Shown here: piece after piece, positions 8,367 to 16,599 of the stretch | How the letters are laid out: each line of letters begins with the position of its first letter | How positions within the stretch are numbered: the stretch's first letter is position 1 | Assembly: GCF_030348505.1 (NCBI RefSeq) | Contig: NZ_JAUCFJ010000002.1 | Coordinates: 5,427,413-5,491,412 of the forward strand | DNA from: Lysinibacillus sp. G4S2 | Lineage (GTDB): Bacteria; Bacillota; Bacilli; Bacillales_A; Planococcaceae | DNA length: 64,000 bases | Direction: 5' to 3' | The notes under the pieces: model-generated | What the model was told of the DNA's origin: nothing | Database searches by the model: none | What the model saw: only the letters and a program-made list of their open reading frames with translations | Translations under genes and position numbers: made by a program

Positions 8367-10526
8367 TTATTTAGAATTAACTTCTATGACTGTTGATTCA
8401 ATTTTGTTTCCAGCCGTGTCTTTAGCCTCAACAGTTAGGCTTGTGCCTGCTTTTTGGGCTTTAATCTTCACAGTGAATTTCCCTTTTGAATTTGCTTTTG
8501 CTTCCCCTAATAATATTTTCCCATTATAGACTTGAACAGTAGCATCTTTTTCAGTTGTACCTGTAACTGATTTAGATTTTGCTGTTACTTTATCTACTTT
8601 AAGAACATCAGATGCAGTGAATTCTGGCATATTTGTTAAAGAAGGCAGACCAGAGATATAACCAATACCACCTGTTTTGTTAATACCAATTTGTTCGTCA
8701 ACAGCTTTAAGTAATTCATCTTTATTAACAGCTGTAATTGACTTAGCTTCTACTTCATCACCTGGATGCTGGAAATTACTGAAAATGTATGAGAATCCAT
8801 TGCGGTCATCCGCAGCGAATAATCCAGTTGATTCCGCTCCTGCTGGAACAGATAAGACACGATCTAATTCTTTCGTATCAACATTATATGCCCAAACGAA
8901 GTTATTTGTATGCGCTCCACTATCTTCACCAATAAAGAGTGTTCTCATTGATTCAGAGTAACTTAAGTTATCTGGACTAGCTACTTTATCTACATTTGCA
9001 GTGTTTCCAAATGAATCAGCTTCTTTTAAATCTTCACCAACAACTAATCCAGACATTGATGGTGCTACATAAGAGCTATTAATAGCATTTCCTTCGCTAT
9101 CCTTTTGACCACCTTGCAAATCTAATTGATACGTTACACCAGCTTTAATTTTCGGTAATTGAATATGGTCTGCTGGGTCCTTTCCTGTTGAATCTTTTTC
9201 CATAGCCTTACTTTGATCGGAAATTGCAATATATACTTTCTTATCCTTTTCGTTAAGTGCTAGACCTTCCATTTTGTTAAATTCTGTAGTCGCACCAAGA
9301 ATGGCAGCGTAACGGCGAGTTTCTAGGAAAGCCGCTGCTTTTTCTTTGCCAGGTTTAAGTTTTAAATACTCAACTTTCCCTTCATTTGAGTATGTTTTAA
9401 TAGCTGTAAAACCTTCTTTAGGCGCATCTGAAGTTTCAAAAATATCATTGAATGTAATGCCGCTATCAATAATATCTTTCACTTCTTTATCGGTTGCATG
9501 TCCTAAATTAATCCATTCTAAATCTCCAGAACCACCGTTTTCAACACCAGTTTGTTTAAATTTAGCTGCATATAATGTACCTGATGATAAATCTTTTGCT
9601 TCGTCGGCCACATACATAAACATTCCTGTATTACCGCCATCATCCCCGTAAAAAACAGTTTTGTTATCCGGCATGACTTTCGCTAACTCATGAGAGATGC
9701 GTCCTGTACTATAGTGCTTTACAACTGATGTTTCCCCGTTCTCTTCTACTGTAATTTCAGGAGTGTATCCATAGAAATAAGGATTAGCCTTTGCTTTATC
9801 TCCAAAATAGAATTGAGAGAATGTTTCAACTTGACTTCTTACTTTCGAAGTTGGATCTAAGAAAAGTCGAGCATCTGGTTCGTACTCTTCAGAACCTAAA
9901 TGTGTATTCCAAGGAGATAATGATCCGTTACATGGAATCCAAAGTCCATTTACTGCTGAAAAATCAATTTTTTCTACTTTTGCAGGTTTCAATTCACCTG
10001 TTTTTTTGTCCTGTTCCAACTCAGTTAAAGACATAGATGCAGGAACTAAACCGTATGCTGATTTACCAGCAGCATCAATAGTTTGATATTCATAATGTGT
10101 AACCATATAAAGTTTTCCATTAATAGGTAGCATTAAGCTGTTTGAATCCGGAGCATCGGAAACAAAATATTCTCCGTCTGTGCTGCTCGGATCCTTAATT
10201 GGATTTCCGTTTACATCAATTGGTGTACCTGCAGGGATTTTTTCCCCTTTAACAGTCGCTACCTTATCTTCCGATTTAAATAGGTAGTTGTAGGACAACG
10301 GAAATGTTTTTACTTCTCCATTGCTATATTTCACGTCAACTGTTGCGGTTGTATACGTTTTTACCATTTCTTCAATAGTAGATGGTGCTTTCATTCCATT
10401 AAATTTTACAGACTCTATTTTTATATTTTCCTGAGCATTCACTGCTGCCGGTGCTAAAGCCGGAACTGTAATAGCTAGAGCAAGTGCTAAAGTAGCACCT
10501 TTTTTCACAAGTTTGTTATTAATCAT
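8367..10526 (-). CDS. Secreted PhoX-type (DUF839) protein with C-terminal Ig-like domain
   Basis: A 719-residue exported protein. Residues 1-31 form a Sec signal peptide (LVKKGATLALALAITVPALA, then AxA-type cleavage before QEN). The central 550 residues match the PhoX/DUF839 beta-propeller pattern, with acidic and glycine-rich loops such as FYGDDGGNTGMF and LFIGEDSGAHTNNF. The last 85 residues are a bacterial Ig-like domain (TVQVYNGKILLGEAKANSKG), often wall- or matrix-related. PhoX enzymes are calcium/iron alkaline phosphatases. The upstream Pho box supports a role in phosphate scavenging. The N-terminal 100 residues before the propeller are of unknown type. Confidence 0.8.
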   Translation of the reverse strand: MINNKLVKKGATLALALAITVPALAPAAVNAQENIKIESVKFNGMKAPSTIEEMVKTYTTATVDVKYSNGEVKTFPLSYNYLFKSEDKVATVKGEKIPAGTPIDVNGNPIKDPSSTDGEYFVSDAPDSNSLMLPINGKLYMVTHYEYQTIDAAGKSAYGLVPASMSLTELEQDKKTGELKPAKVEKIDFSAVNGLWIPCNGSLSPWNTHLGSEEYEPDARLFLDPTSKVRSQVETFSQFYFGDKAKANPYFYGYTPEITVEENGETSVVKHYSTGRISHELAKVMPDNKTVFYGDDGGNTGMFMYVADEAKDLSSGTLYAAKFKQTGVENGGSGDLEWINLGHATDKEVKDIIDSGITFNDIFETSDAPKEGFTAIKTYSNEGKVEYLKLKPGKEKAAAFLETRRYAAILGATTEFNKMEGLALNEKDKKVYIAISDQSKAMEKDSTGKDPADHIQLPKIKAGVTYQLDLQGGQKDSEGNAINSSYVAPSMSGLVVGEDLKEADSFGNTANVDKVASPDNLSYSESMRTLFIGEDSGAHTNNFVWAYNVDTKELDRVLSVPAGAESTGLFAADDRNGFSYIFSNFQHPGDEVEAKSITAVNKDELLKAVDEQIGINKTGGIGYISGLPSLTNMPEFTASDVLKVDKVTAKSKSVTGTTEKDATVQVYNGKILLGEAKANSKGKFTVKIKAQKAGTSLTVEAKDTAGNKIESTVIEVNSK

Positions 10527-10579
10527 CTAATAATCCCCCTAGTAGATTCCTTATGTACAATTCTATTAAACTATATGAA

Positions 10580-10596
10580 TGTTAATTTACTGTTAA
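10580..10596 (-). promoter_or_regulatory. Pho box (PhoP-binding repeats) upstream of phoX-like gene
   Basis: On the minus strand two exact TTAACA hexamers are separated by five bases, 54 bp or more upstream of the PhoX-like ATG. This is the direct-repeat form bound by PhoP in Bacillus. Only two of the usual repeats are clear. Confidence 0.6.
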
Positions 10597-10650
10597 TTTT
10601 ATTTTTATTATTTATAAATATTTGAAATTACTAGGGGCTCTTTTTTGTAA

Positions 10651-10795
10651 CATTCCATGAAAAGAATAACAAGATCATGAATTAAAAGCTGCATTGAAGC
10701 TGATTATTTACCAAAAACAGCACCATCCACACGTAATGGAATGATGCTGTCTTTCGTTTTTCAAAAAACTCATTTACTTATGATACGGTTCACCG
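10651..10795. repeat. Cassette-end repeat, copy A
   Basis: About 145 bp starting CATTCCATGAAAAGAATAAC are nearly the same as 12406-12571. The copy ends in the att core. It contains a hairpin (10713-10761). Confidence 0.85.
10713..10761. terminator. Hairpin in cassette-end repeat A
   Basis: ACAGCA (10717-10722) pairs with TGCTGT (10745-10750), with further AT/CA pairs, between A-run and T-run flanks. It could terminate in either direction. Confidence 0.6.
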
Positions 10796-10813
10796 CGACT
10801 AACGTAAGTGCGG
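10768..10813. other. Attachment-site copy (46-bp palindrome)
   Basis: The left arm CTCATTTACTTATGATACGG is followed by TTCACCGCGACTAACG and the inverted arm TAAGTGCGG. It is the left boundary of the TerD-like unit. Confidence 0.75.
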
Positions 10814-10902
10814 TTTCCTCTCTATAAACAACTTTTGTATTTTACATTTACGAAGGAAAAATGCATTATATACTTAACATTAAAAAAGATGGGATATATT
10901 AA

Positions 10903-10952
10903 GGAAGCTAGACACATGACATATAACGATCAAAGGTCTATCTGTCTAGCTA
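10903..10952 (-). terminator. Possible terminator after the TerD-like gene
   Basis: GCTAGACA (10907-10914) and TGTCTAGC (10943-10950) form a perfect 8-bp stem with a long loop. No strong T run follows on the minus strand, so this is uncertain. Confidence 0.4.
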
Positions 10953-10982
10953 CTTTATTTTCAAATTTTATATAATTCTAGT

Positions 10983-12230
10983 CTACTTGTAATCATTTAT
11001 TGGTCCTTTATCCATTATAACTTCTACCATATTTGAGGACCCCATCTTGAGTTTAGGTCTACGCTCTGAGTTCGGTGTACTATAAAGCTCTAATGGACTT
11101 ATAATAACTCCATCGTGCGTATTATGTAGGATTCCGGGGACACAGGAATAGATTCTATCATTATTATTTGCATTCTTGGCGACTATGGTAACGGAGGTTC
11201 CATTATGATTATCTATACTCATGGACACTTTGTATCTGTAGAAGGAGCCTGTTCCATTTGACTGGGCAGAATATACCACAGGAACAACTGCTAGAATATC
11301 ATTATTTAACCTTAATTTAATTACTTCTGTCTTAGTTGATCGATTATTCCCCCTAATATCCCCCATATGTTCCACTGCCCCGTTGCCAAAACTTCTGAGG
11401 GGAGGTGTTCCTTTCGCCCCAAACATAGCTACATCTATCTGCTTTCCATTCTTTGTATAGACTAAGGCATATATATCATAATCTGTCCCAGTCTTCCAAG
11501 ATACCGTAGCAGTAATTTCTGGTGTTTTATCAATGATAACTGGCTTTTGACCTTTATCGAGACTTATCTTCCCTTTTACCTTTTCAAGGCTTATCGATGG
11601 CAACGTGTTTTGTTTATATTTATTTTCAGAAACAGTTAGAGTCTTATCAGGTTCTACTGATATTTGTTTTTGAATAGTTTTAGGTTCAGAAGGCTTGTTT
11701 TGCTCATCATTTTCAACCTCAACTCCGTAATTTCTACATAACCCTTCAAGCCCAGAATCAAATCCACGCCAGATTGATCTTGCCTTTGTCTGACCATTCC
11801 TTAGATATAATTCTAATACTACGATTCCATTTTCATTTGTGAAACTAGATGGGGTTAATTGGATAATCGTATTATCGGTACTTATCTCGGCCTTTAAATT
11901 CTTTACGTTTGAAAATCCCGTGCTATTATCCTCTGTAAGAGTGATCGCTATTTTAGTAATACCTTCCGGGACTTTACTCATATCAAAATTAATTTTATGT
12001 ACTTTTGTATTACCTACTTGCTCAGTTGGTATAAGCGTAGCTACACCAGAAGGGCTCTTTGGTTGATTATAAAATATAATCCCGCTATCTCCTTGTACCT
12101 TGTCTGAATCAGTCAAAAGGAAAGCTGTTAAGGAAATATCTATCGAATTAGAAATTTCGTAGCTAACAGTAACATTGCCTTTTGGAGAACTTAAAACTGC
12201 ATTTGCTCCCATCTGAAGAAATTGATTCAT
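10983..12230 (-). CDS. TerD-family protein with two TerD-like domains
   Basis: A 415-residue soluble protein. Residues 1-170 are a TerD domain: LLTDSDKVQGDSGIIFYNQ, a KSPSG turn, then ARSIWRGFDSGLEGL and YGVEVEN at its end. A charged linker of about 60 residues leads to a second, more divergent beta-sandwich domain (TVSWKTGTDYDIYALVY onward). TerD proteins belong to tellurite/stress resistance modules and bind calcium. No terC, terB or other ter genes are near. It is the only gene between two att sites, so it appears to be a one-gene cassette. Confidence 0.8.
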   Translation of the reverse strand: MNQFLQMGANAVLSSPKGNVTVSYEISNSIDISLTAFLLTDSDKVQGDSGIIFYNQPKSPSGVATLIPTEQVGNTKVHKINFDMSKVPEGITKIAITLTEDNSTGFSNVKNLKAEISTDNTIIQLTPSSFTNENGIVVLELYLRNGQTKARSIWRGFDSGLEGLCRNYGVEVENDEQNKPSEPKTIQKQISVEPDKTLTVSENKYKQNTLPSISLEKVKGKISLDKGQKPVIIDKTPEITATVSWKTGTDYDIYALVYTKNGKQIDVAMFGAKGTPPLRSFGNGAVEHMGDIRGNNRSTKTEVIKLRLNNDILAVVPVVYSAQSNGTGSFYRYKVSMSIDNHNGTSVTIVAKNANNNDRIYSCVPGILHNTHDGVIISPLELYSTPNSERRPKLKMGSSNMVEVIMDKGPINDYK

Positions 12231-12405
12231 TTAAATCACTCCCTACTCCTCTATCCATTTATCACATAACAATTTTTTATAAATCACTACAAATCCTCTT
12301 ATAGCCTTTTGCTAACCTTCTGCAAATCAAGATTATCTTGTTTCGATACATATTTTTCATGTTCTATTTCTAAACTTAATTCTTCAAACTTATACTATCA
12401 AGGTC
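12231..12405. other. Upstream region of the TerD-like gene
   Basis: AT-rich, with the AGGGAG ribosome binding site near 12240. I see no further gene or clear promoter. Confidence 0.4.
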
Positions 12406-12571
12406 CATTCCATGAAAAGAATGACAAGATCATGAATTAAAAGCTGAATTGAAACTGACTACCATTCAAATTTATAATATCGTTTACCAAAAACAGCACC
12501 ATCTACGCATAATGGAATAGTGCTGTCTCTGTTTTTCAAAAAACCTCACTTACTTATGATACGGTTCACCG
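12406..12571. repeat. Cassette-end repeat, copy B
   Basis: Matches 10651-10795 over almost its whole length, apart from an extra 20-odd bases near 12460-12482. It also ends in the att core. A hairpin equivalent to that of copy A lies at 12489-12537. Confidence 0.85.
12489..12537. terminator. Hairpin in cassette-end repeat B
   Basis: ACAGCAC and GTGCTGT arms flanked by AAAAA and GTTTTT. It is the counterpart of 10713-10761. Confidence 0.6.
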
Positions 12572-12589
12572 TAACTAATCTAAATGAGG
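12544..12589. other. Attachment-site copy, best-preserved palindrome
   Basis: The left arm CCTCACTTACTTATGATACG is identical to the rlmH end. The right arm TAACTAATCTAAATGAGG is its imperfect inverse, with 16 of 22 positions matching. The right arm ends one base before the stop codon of the histidine kinase gene. Confidence 0.85.
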
Positions 12590-14608
12590 TTATTGTTCAT
12601 TATTTTCATAATTAAATTTAACTAAAAAGATAGTGCCTTCCGATCCTGTTTGAATTTCTATTTTTGCATTATGACGGGCAGCAATGGCATAACATACGCC
12701 TAACCCCAATCCAGTTCCATTATCTTTGGTCGTGTAAAATGGAGTACCCAGTTTCTCTAATACTTCAGGCCTGATACCTTTTCCTTGATCCCGCACTGCA
12801 AGTACCACACAATTTTTACCTTCCTTGTAGGTGCTAATGGTTAGAACTTTCCCTGTGCTCATCGCTTCTAAGCCATTACGGTATAGGTTTATTAATAATT
12901 GCCGTATCTCATTACGATTTAAAAGTAATTCCGGAATGTCATTTGTATCGACTTGAATATATTTATTTTGATTATACACATCAATCTTTATTAAAGGAAA
13001 AATATCATGGATAATTGAATTTAAATCTAACATCTGCAAATCCGATTTCCTTGTATTACCCGTTGAGAGAAATTCAGTAATAATAGAATTGGCACGGTCA
13101 AGTTCTTCAATCATTAAATTAAAGTACATATTATGTTTCTCATAGGTGTTCTCTTCTTTTAATAACTGCAACAATCCTCGTACTGTTGTCATTGGATTTC
13201 TAATCTCATGGCTGATACCCGCTGCCATTTGCCCTATTAAATCTATGTTGGATAACCTTTTCAATTCCTTCGCATATTGCTTTTTTTCCGTTATGTTTTT
13301 AAAAATACAACAAATACCATTATCATACGGGTATGCAATAACTTCGTGCCAATATTCATCAGAGGTAGAAAGAAATTCGAAATGAACTGTAGTTCGCTCT
13401 GACATTGCACGATGAAACTCCTTATACATAACTGTGTCAACGCTACTCGGGAAAACCCCCCATATATTCTTGCCTAATACATCTTTTGCTGTTTTTCTTT
13501 GTGGAAAATATTGATGCTTATTTACGTACGTAAATTCCCATTTATTATTCAAAGTAAAGAATCCATCCGTAATACTTTCAATCACACTTGTAACTTTTTC
13601 ATTAGCGGCAGCTAGTTCTCTCGTTCGCTCTTCCACCATGCTTTCAAGTTGATCCATATATAACAAGTTTGAAAACGTAGGAGCTGTGGCATCAACGATA
13701 GATTTAGCCAGTTGAATTTGGGAATTATCGTAATTGTGAGCTTTTTCCTCTTTGCCACCAACGATTACCCCTAATACTTCTCCCATTGAAACCAATGGAA
13801 TCATCAGTAGACCCTTACTATCTATATTTTTTGTTTGAATAACCTCATGGATCTTGGCTTCATAGCTTTTCTCCATCCAATCCGCTTCTGTCCATTCACA
13901 GTCCTTGCTTAACTTCGTTGTTTTAATCGTTGTTTTGTCTAGCGGGTCTAAAAGGTGGACAGCCATGTTTTTACTCTCTAAAATCTGTCCTAAGTAAAAA
14001 AAACATTTATCAAAACTCTCCTGTATCGAGGAACACATTGATAAATCACGGGTAACATTTAGTAACAGCTGCTTCTCGGCAATAAGGGTTTCCTTTTGTG
14101 TTAAATTATTTGCGTTTTGAATTGCGACGGCAGCCATATTTACATAAGCTTCAACACTTTGAATTTCTGAATCTGTTAAGTTCTTTGGAGCTCCATAATC
14201 AAATAAAAAAACCAGACCAAATAACTCTTGCCCAAATGAGATAGGCAGTACTAATAAGGACTTAATTTTGAACGCATAAACTGGTCTCGTATCCAGCCGA
14301 TGATCCTTTGAGGTATCAGGGATATAGATGGTTTTTTTGGTTTCAATAACTTCTTTTGCCAGTATGTCTATTTCAGGATCAATTACCTGAGTATCGAGTG
14401 CTACGCCATTTATAGTCTCTGGTTTTCCTGCAAACCCTCTAAATGTTCCATCTTCCTGGGGTAAAAAAATTCCAACAGCGTTGCATTGAACAATCTCCTC
14501 TGATATCGCCATTGTTACACGCTGCAATACTTCACGTAGTTCTAATTTTGTATTTATTATTTTTGTAATATTCGCGAGCCTAGAATATCTCGCCTGATCA
14601 CTTAACAT
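12590..14608 (-). CDS. Cytosolic GAF-GAF-PAS sensor histidine kinase
   Basis: A 672-residue kinase without membrane segments. Residues about 10-170 and 180-320 are GAF domains, and about 335-435 is a PAS domain (SVIESITDGFFTLNNKWEF). The HisKA phospho-acceptor lies in GISHEIRN near residue 465. The HATPase_c has its N box (LLINLYRNGLEAM), G1 (DQGKGI) and G2 (NGTGLGLG). The C-terminal kinase part resembles the sporulation-type KinA-E group. No response regulator is in the cassette, so it probably feeds a host regulator such as Spo0F; that is inference. TTGGAGG precedes the ATG. It is alone between two att sites, and its stop codon abuts the site at 12544-12589. Confidence 0.85.
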   Translation of the reverse strand: MLSDQARYSRLANITKIINTKLELREVLQRVTMAISEEIVQCNAVGIFLPQEDGTFRGFAGKPETINGVALDTQVIDPEIDILAKEVIETKKTIYIPDTSKDHRLDTRPVYAFKIKSLLVLPISFGQELFGLVFLFDYGAPKNLTDSEIQSVEAYVNMAAVAIQNANNLTQKETLIAEKQLLLNVTRDLSMCSSIQESFDKCFFYLGQILESKNMAVHLLDPLDKTTIKTTKLSKDCEWTEADWMEKSYEAKIHEVIQTKNIDSKGLLMIPLVSMGEVLGVIVGGKEEKAHNYDNSQIQLAKSIVDATAPTFSNLLYMDQLESMVEERTRELAAANEKVTSVIESITDGFFTLNNKWEFTYVNKHQYFPQRKTAKDVLGKNIWGVFPSSVDTVMYKEFHRAMSERTTVHFEFLSTSDEYWHEVIAYPYDNGICCIFKNITEKKQYAKELKRLSNIDLIGQMAAGISHEIRNPMTTVRGLLQLLKEENTYEKHNMYFNLMIEELDRANSIITEFLSTGNTRKSDLQMLDLNSIIHDIFPLIKIDVYNQNKYIQVDTNDIPELLLNRNEIRQLLINLYRNGLEAMSTGKVLTISTYKEGKNCVVLAVRDQGKGIRPEVLEKLGTPFYTTKDNGTGLGLGVCYAIAARHNAKIEIQTGSEGTIFLVKFNYENNEQ

Positions 14609-14731
14609 TCACATAGCCTCCAATTATAGACATAATAAAATAAACATGATAATATCAGTGAAAATCAAGACCAACCTGCCATTTTCGATTTTCTTCTGTA
14701 TTCTTTTCTTCCCCTTGTTTTACATAGAATA

Positions 14732-14756
14732 CCGCATTTACTTATGATACGGTTCA
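14732..14756. other. Attachment-site copy
   Basis: CCGCATTTACTTATGATACG followed by GTTCA; the last 17 bases equal the rlmH end. The sequence after it (AGTAAGTG) is not the usual right arm. It bounds the recombinase-bearing cassette on the left. Confidence 0.75.
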
Positions 14757-14766
14757 AGTAAGTGTT

Positions 14767-16239
14767 CTACTCACAAATATTAACTATAGATGTTTCTATG
14801 AGCCAATTCTTAATAGGTTCAATAAAATTATCCCACTCTAAATGATCTTTAGCTGTGTCAATAACTTTACTTAAGCCTACTTCTTTACTACTGAAGCCTA
14901 TTCCATAAATAATTTCATCAACGTACTTATGAGTATCTTCTTCTTTTCGAATAGTCTTAGCATAATTAGTTATTTCATTATCTTGAGGAAGTTCTTTTAA
15001 TAATTTATGTAAATAAGATTCTGGCTTCATATCGTTTGGTAAATTGAATTGAAGTATTTTTCCTTTTAGCTGTTTACGCATTTCTATACTATCTTTACTA
15101 GTTCCTGTAAGCGTTTCATCAATACGTTTAGTTTTTTCTTCATCTGTTTTATATTCATCACCATCTAACACAAAAATCATTTCTTCACTTAACTTATTGG
15201 AAATCATAAGACCTGAAGCAACAGAAAATGCATTTATTGCAGCACCAAATTTTATAATTTCTACATATCTACTTATCTTTAATGACTCTGTAATACTTGC
15301 AATAATGGCTTCTGCTAAATCGTCTTCAACATAAACTTTAATTGGACGTATTCTATCCCCCGATATTTCATATATCATATCTGGATTTATATTCTCCAAA
15401 CATAAAGTTTTCTCTAAAGTATTGTCCAAATAGTATACTTTCACAAAATCTATCATGTTTAAAATATCTAGACTATGCGTAGTAAATACTATTTGCAAAT
15501 TCTTATCTTCTGCTCTTTCATATATTACTTTTATTAATTTTTTTAAAGCAGATACATGAAGTAATAAATCGATTTCATCAATTAAAATTAATGAGTATTT
15601 TGGAGCATTAAATATCTGCGAGATAATATAGAATACTCTTTGCTCCCCTGCTGACATACTAAGAGATGAATATTTTATTGAATTATATTCGACACCTATG
15701 TATTTTTTCTTTTTAGAATTCAATAAATTATAGGAACTATAGTCCCTGTTCATTATATAACCAGCCTTGTCCTTAATTTTTTGGGAAAGATCATCTTCTA
15801 AAATCTGAGTTTGATAATTAATAAAACTTTGTGCCTTTTCTTCCTCAATAATAGGAACTGCTGTATTAATACCTATATAAAAAACAGTTCTGCCAACCCG
15901 TCTTTCATATCGAGGTGTCCATCTATCTGATTTTTTAGAATATGCAGTTTCAACTTCTTCATGATCCTTATCATTTCTATACGAATGATTTAAGACAAAC
16001 TCACTTCCTTGCCAAATTGAGTCTACTGTTGGTGTAAAAAACTGACTAAATTTGTAGTTAGGAAGGTTATCATCAATAGGCTTGTAGCAGCAAGCTAATG
16101 CATGTAATATAGTTGATTTTCCAGAACCATTGGTACCCATTAACGCTGTCAGAGGCTGTTCTAAACTTACTTGTATATCTTTTAAATTTTTCAGTCTTTT
16201 AAAGTGTATAGATTTCACTTTTTGTTGTTGATAATTCAA
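14767..16239 (-). CDS. ABC-type ATPase fused to TOPRIM-like domain (OLD- or PARIS-like)
   Basis: A 490-residue protein. Residues 1-300 are an AAA/ABC-type ATPase: Walker A GTNGSGKS (35-42), signature SMSAGEQR, Walker B LILIDEID and a TTHS switch. Residues from about 310 look like a TOPRIM-type nuclease: VYVEDDLAEAI and later VLDGDEY. This layout is shared by OLD-family nucleases and by fused forms of the PARIS anti-phage system (AriA ATPase with AriB TOPRIM). A defence role is likely but not proven. The start is TTG at 16239 behind GGGGGAAG. It lies at the inner edge of the large cassette, 11 bp from the att site. Confidence 0.75.
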   Translation of the reverse strand: MNYQQQKVKSIHFKRLKNLKDIQVSLEQPLTALMGTNGSGKSTILHALACCYKPIDDNLPNYKFSQFFTPTVDSIWQGSEFVLNHSYRNDKDHEEVETAYSKKSDRWTPRYERRVGRTVFYIGINTAVPIIEEEKAQSFINYQTQILEDDLSQKIKDKAGYIMNRDYSSYNLLNSKKKKYIGVEYNSIKYSSLSMSAGEQRVFYIISQIFNAPKYSLILIDEIDLLLHVSALKKLIKVIYERAEDKNLQIVFTTHSLDILNMIDFVKVYYLDNTLEKTLCLENINPDMIYEISGDRIRPIKVYVEDDLAEAIIASITESLKISRYVEIIKFGAAINAFSVASGLMISNKLSEEMIFVLDGDEYKTDEEKTKRIDETLTGTSKDSIEMRKQLKGKILQFNLPNDMKPESYLHKLLKELPQDNEITNYAKTIRKEEDTHKYVDEIIYGIGFSSKEVGLSKVIDTAKDHLEWDNFIEPIKNWLIETSIVNICE

Positions 16240-16293
16240 TTTACTTCCCCCAATCTTTTTATAATTATACCTTTTTGGGGATATTTAGAAAAC

Positions 16294-16329
16294 AAAAGAG
16301 AAACTACTTTTAAAAATAGTTTCTCTTTT
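16294..16329 (-). terminator. Terminator after small hydrophobic ORF
   Basis: AAAAGAGAAACTA pairs with TAGTTTCTCTTTT. The hairpin lies 14 bp after the stop of the small ORF at 16343-16414 and upstream of the ATPase gene. Confidence 0.8.
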
Positions 16330-16342
16330 CATTAAAGCTACC

Positions 16343-16414
16343 TTAAGCGCCAAATACCACGTGGAGCACTATCATCATTATTAAAACCTCAAACATTCCA
16401 GATTCATTTGCCAC
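16343..16414 (-). CDS. Possible small hydrophobic peptide (23 aa)
   Basis: A GTG start at 16414 has AAGGAGAG nine bases upstream. The predicted peptide MANESGMFEVLIMMIVLHVV plus FGA has one membrane-length hydrophobic stretch, and a strong terminator follows at once. The arrangement resembles type I toxin or small membrane peptide genes. I do not recognise the peptide. Confidence 0.45.
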   Translation of the reverse strand: MANESGMFEVLIMMIVLHVVFGA

Positions 16415-16599
16415 TATTTTCTCTCCTTATATTAAGAACCTTATATATACATATATTTTATAATAATTTATATATATTGAACAAAATGTAAAAAGGAGAA
16501 GAAGGTTCATCTATAGACAAATCTCCTGCTCCCAAACATTTAATTCCTAAGTAGTTTATTTAGCTTTACACTATCGGAACCACTTTGGAAAACACATAA
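16415..16599. other. AT-rich spacer
   Basis: Upstream region of the small ORF. It has TATATAAATTATTATAAAAT-type sequence that may hold a promoter, and a weak GGAG/CTCC hairpin at 16490-16525. I see no gene. Confidence 0.4.
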
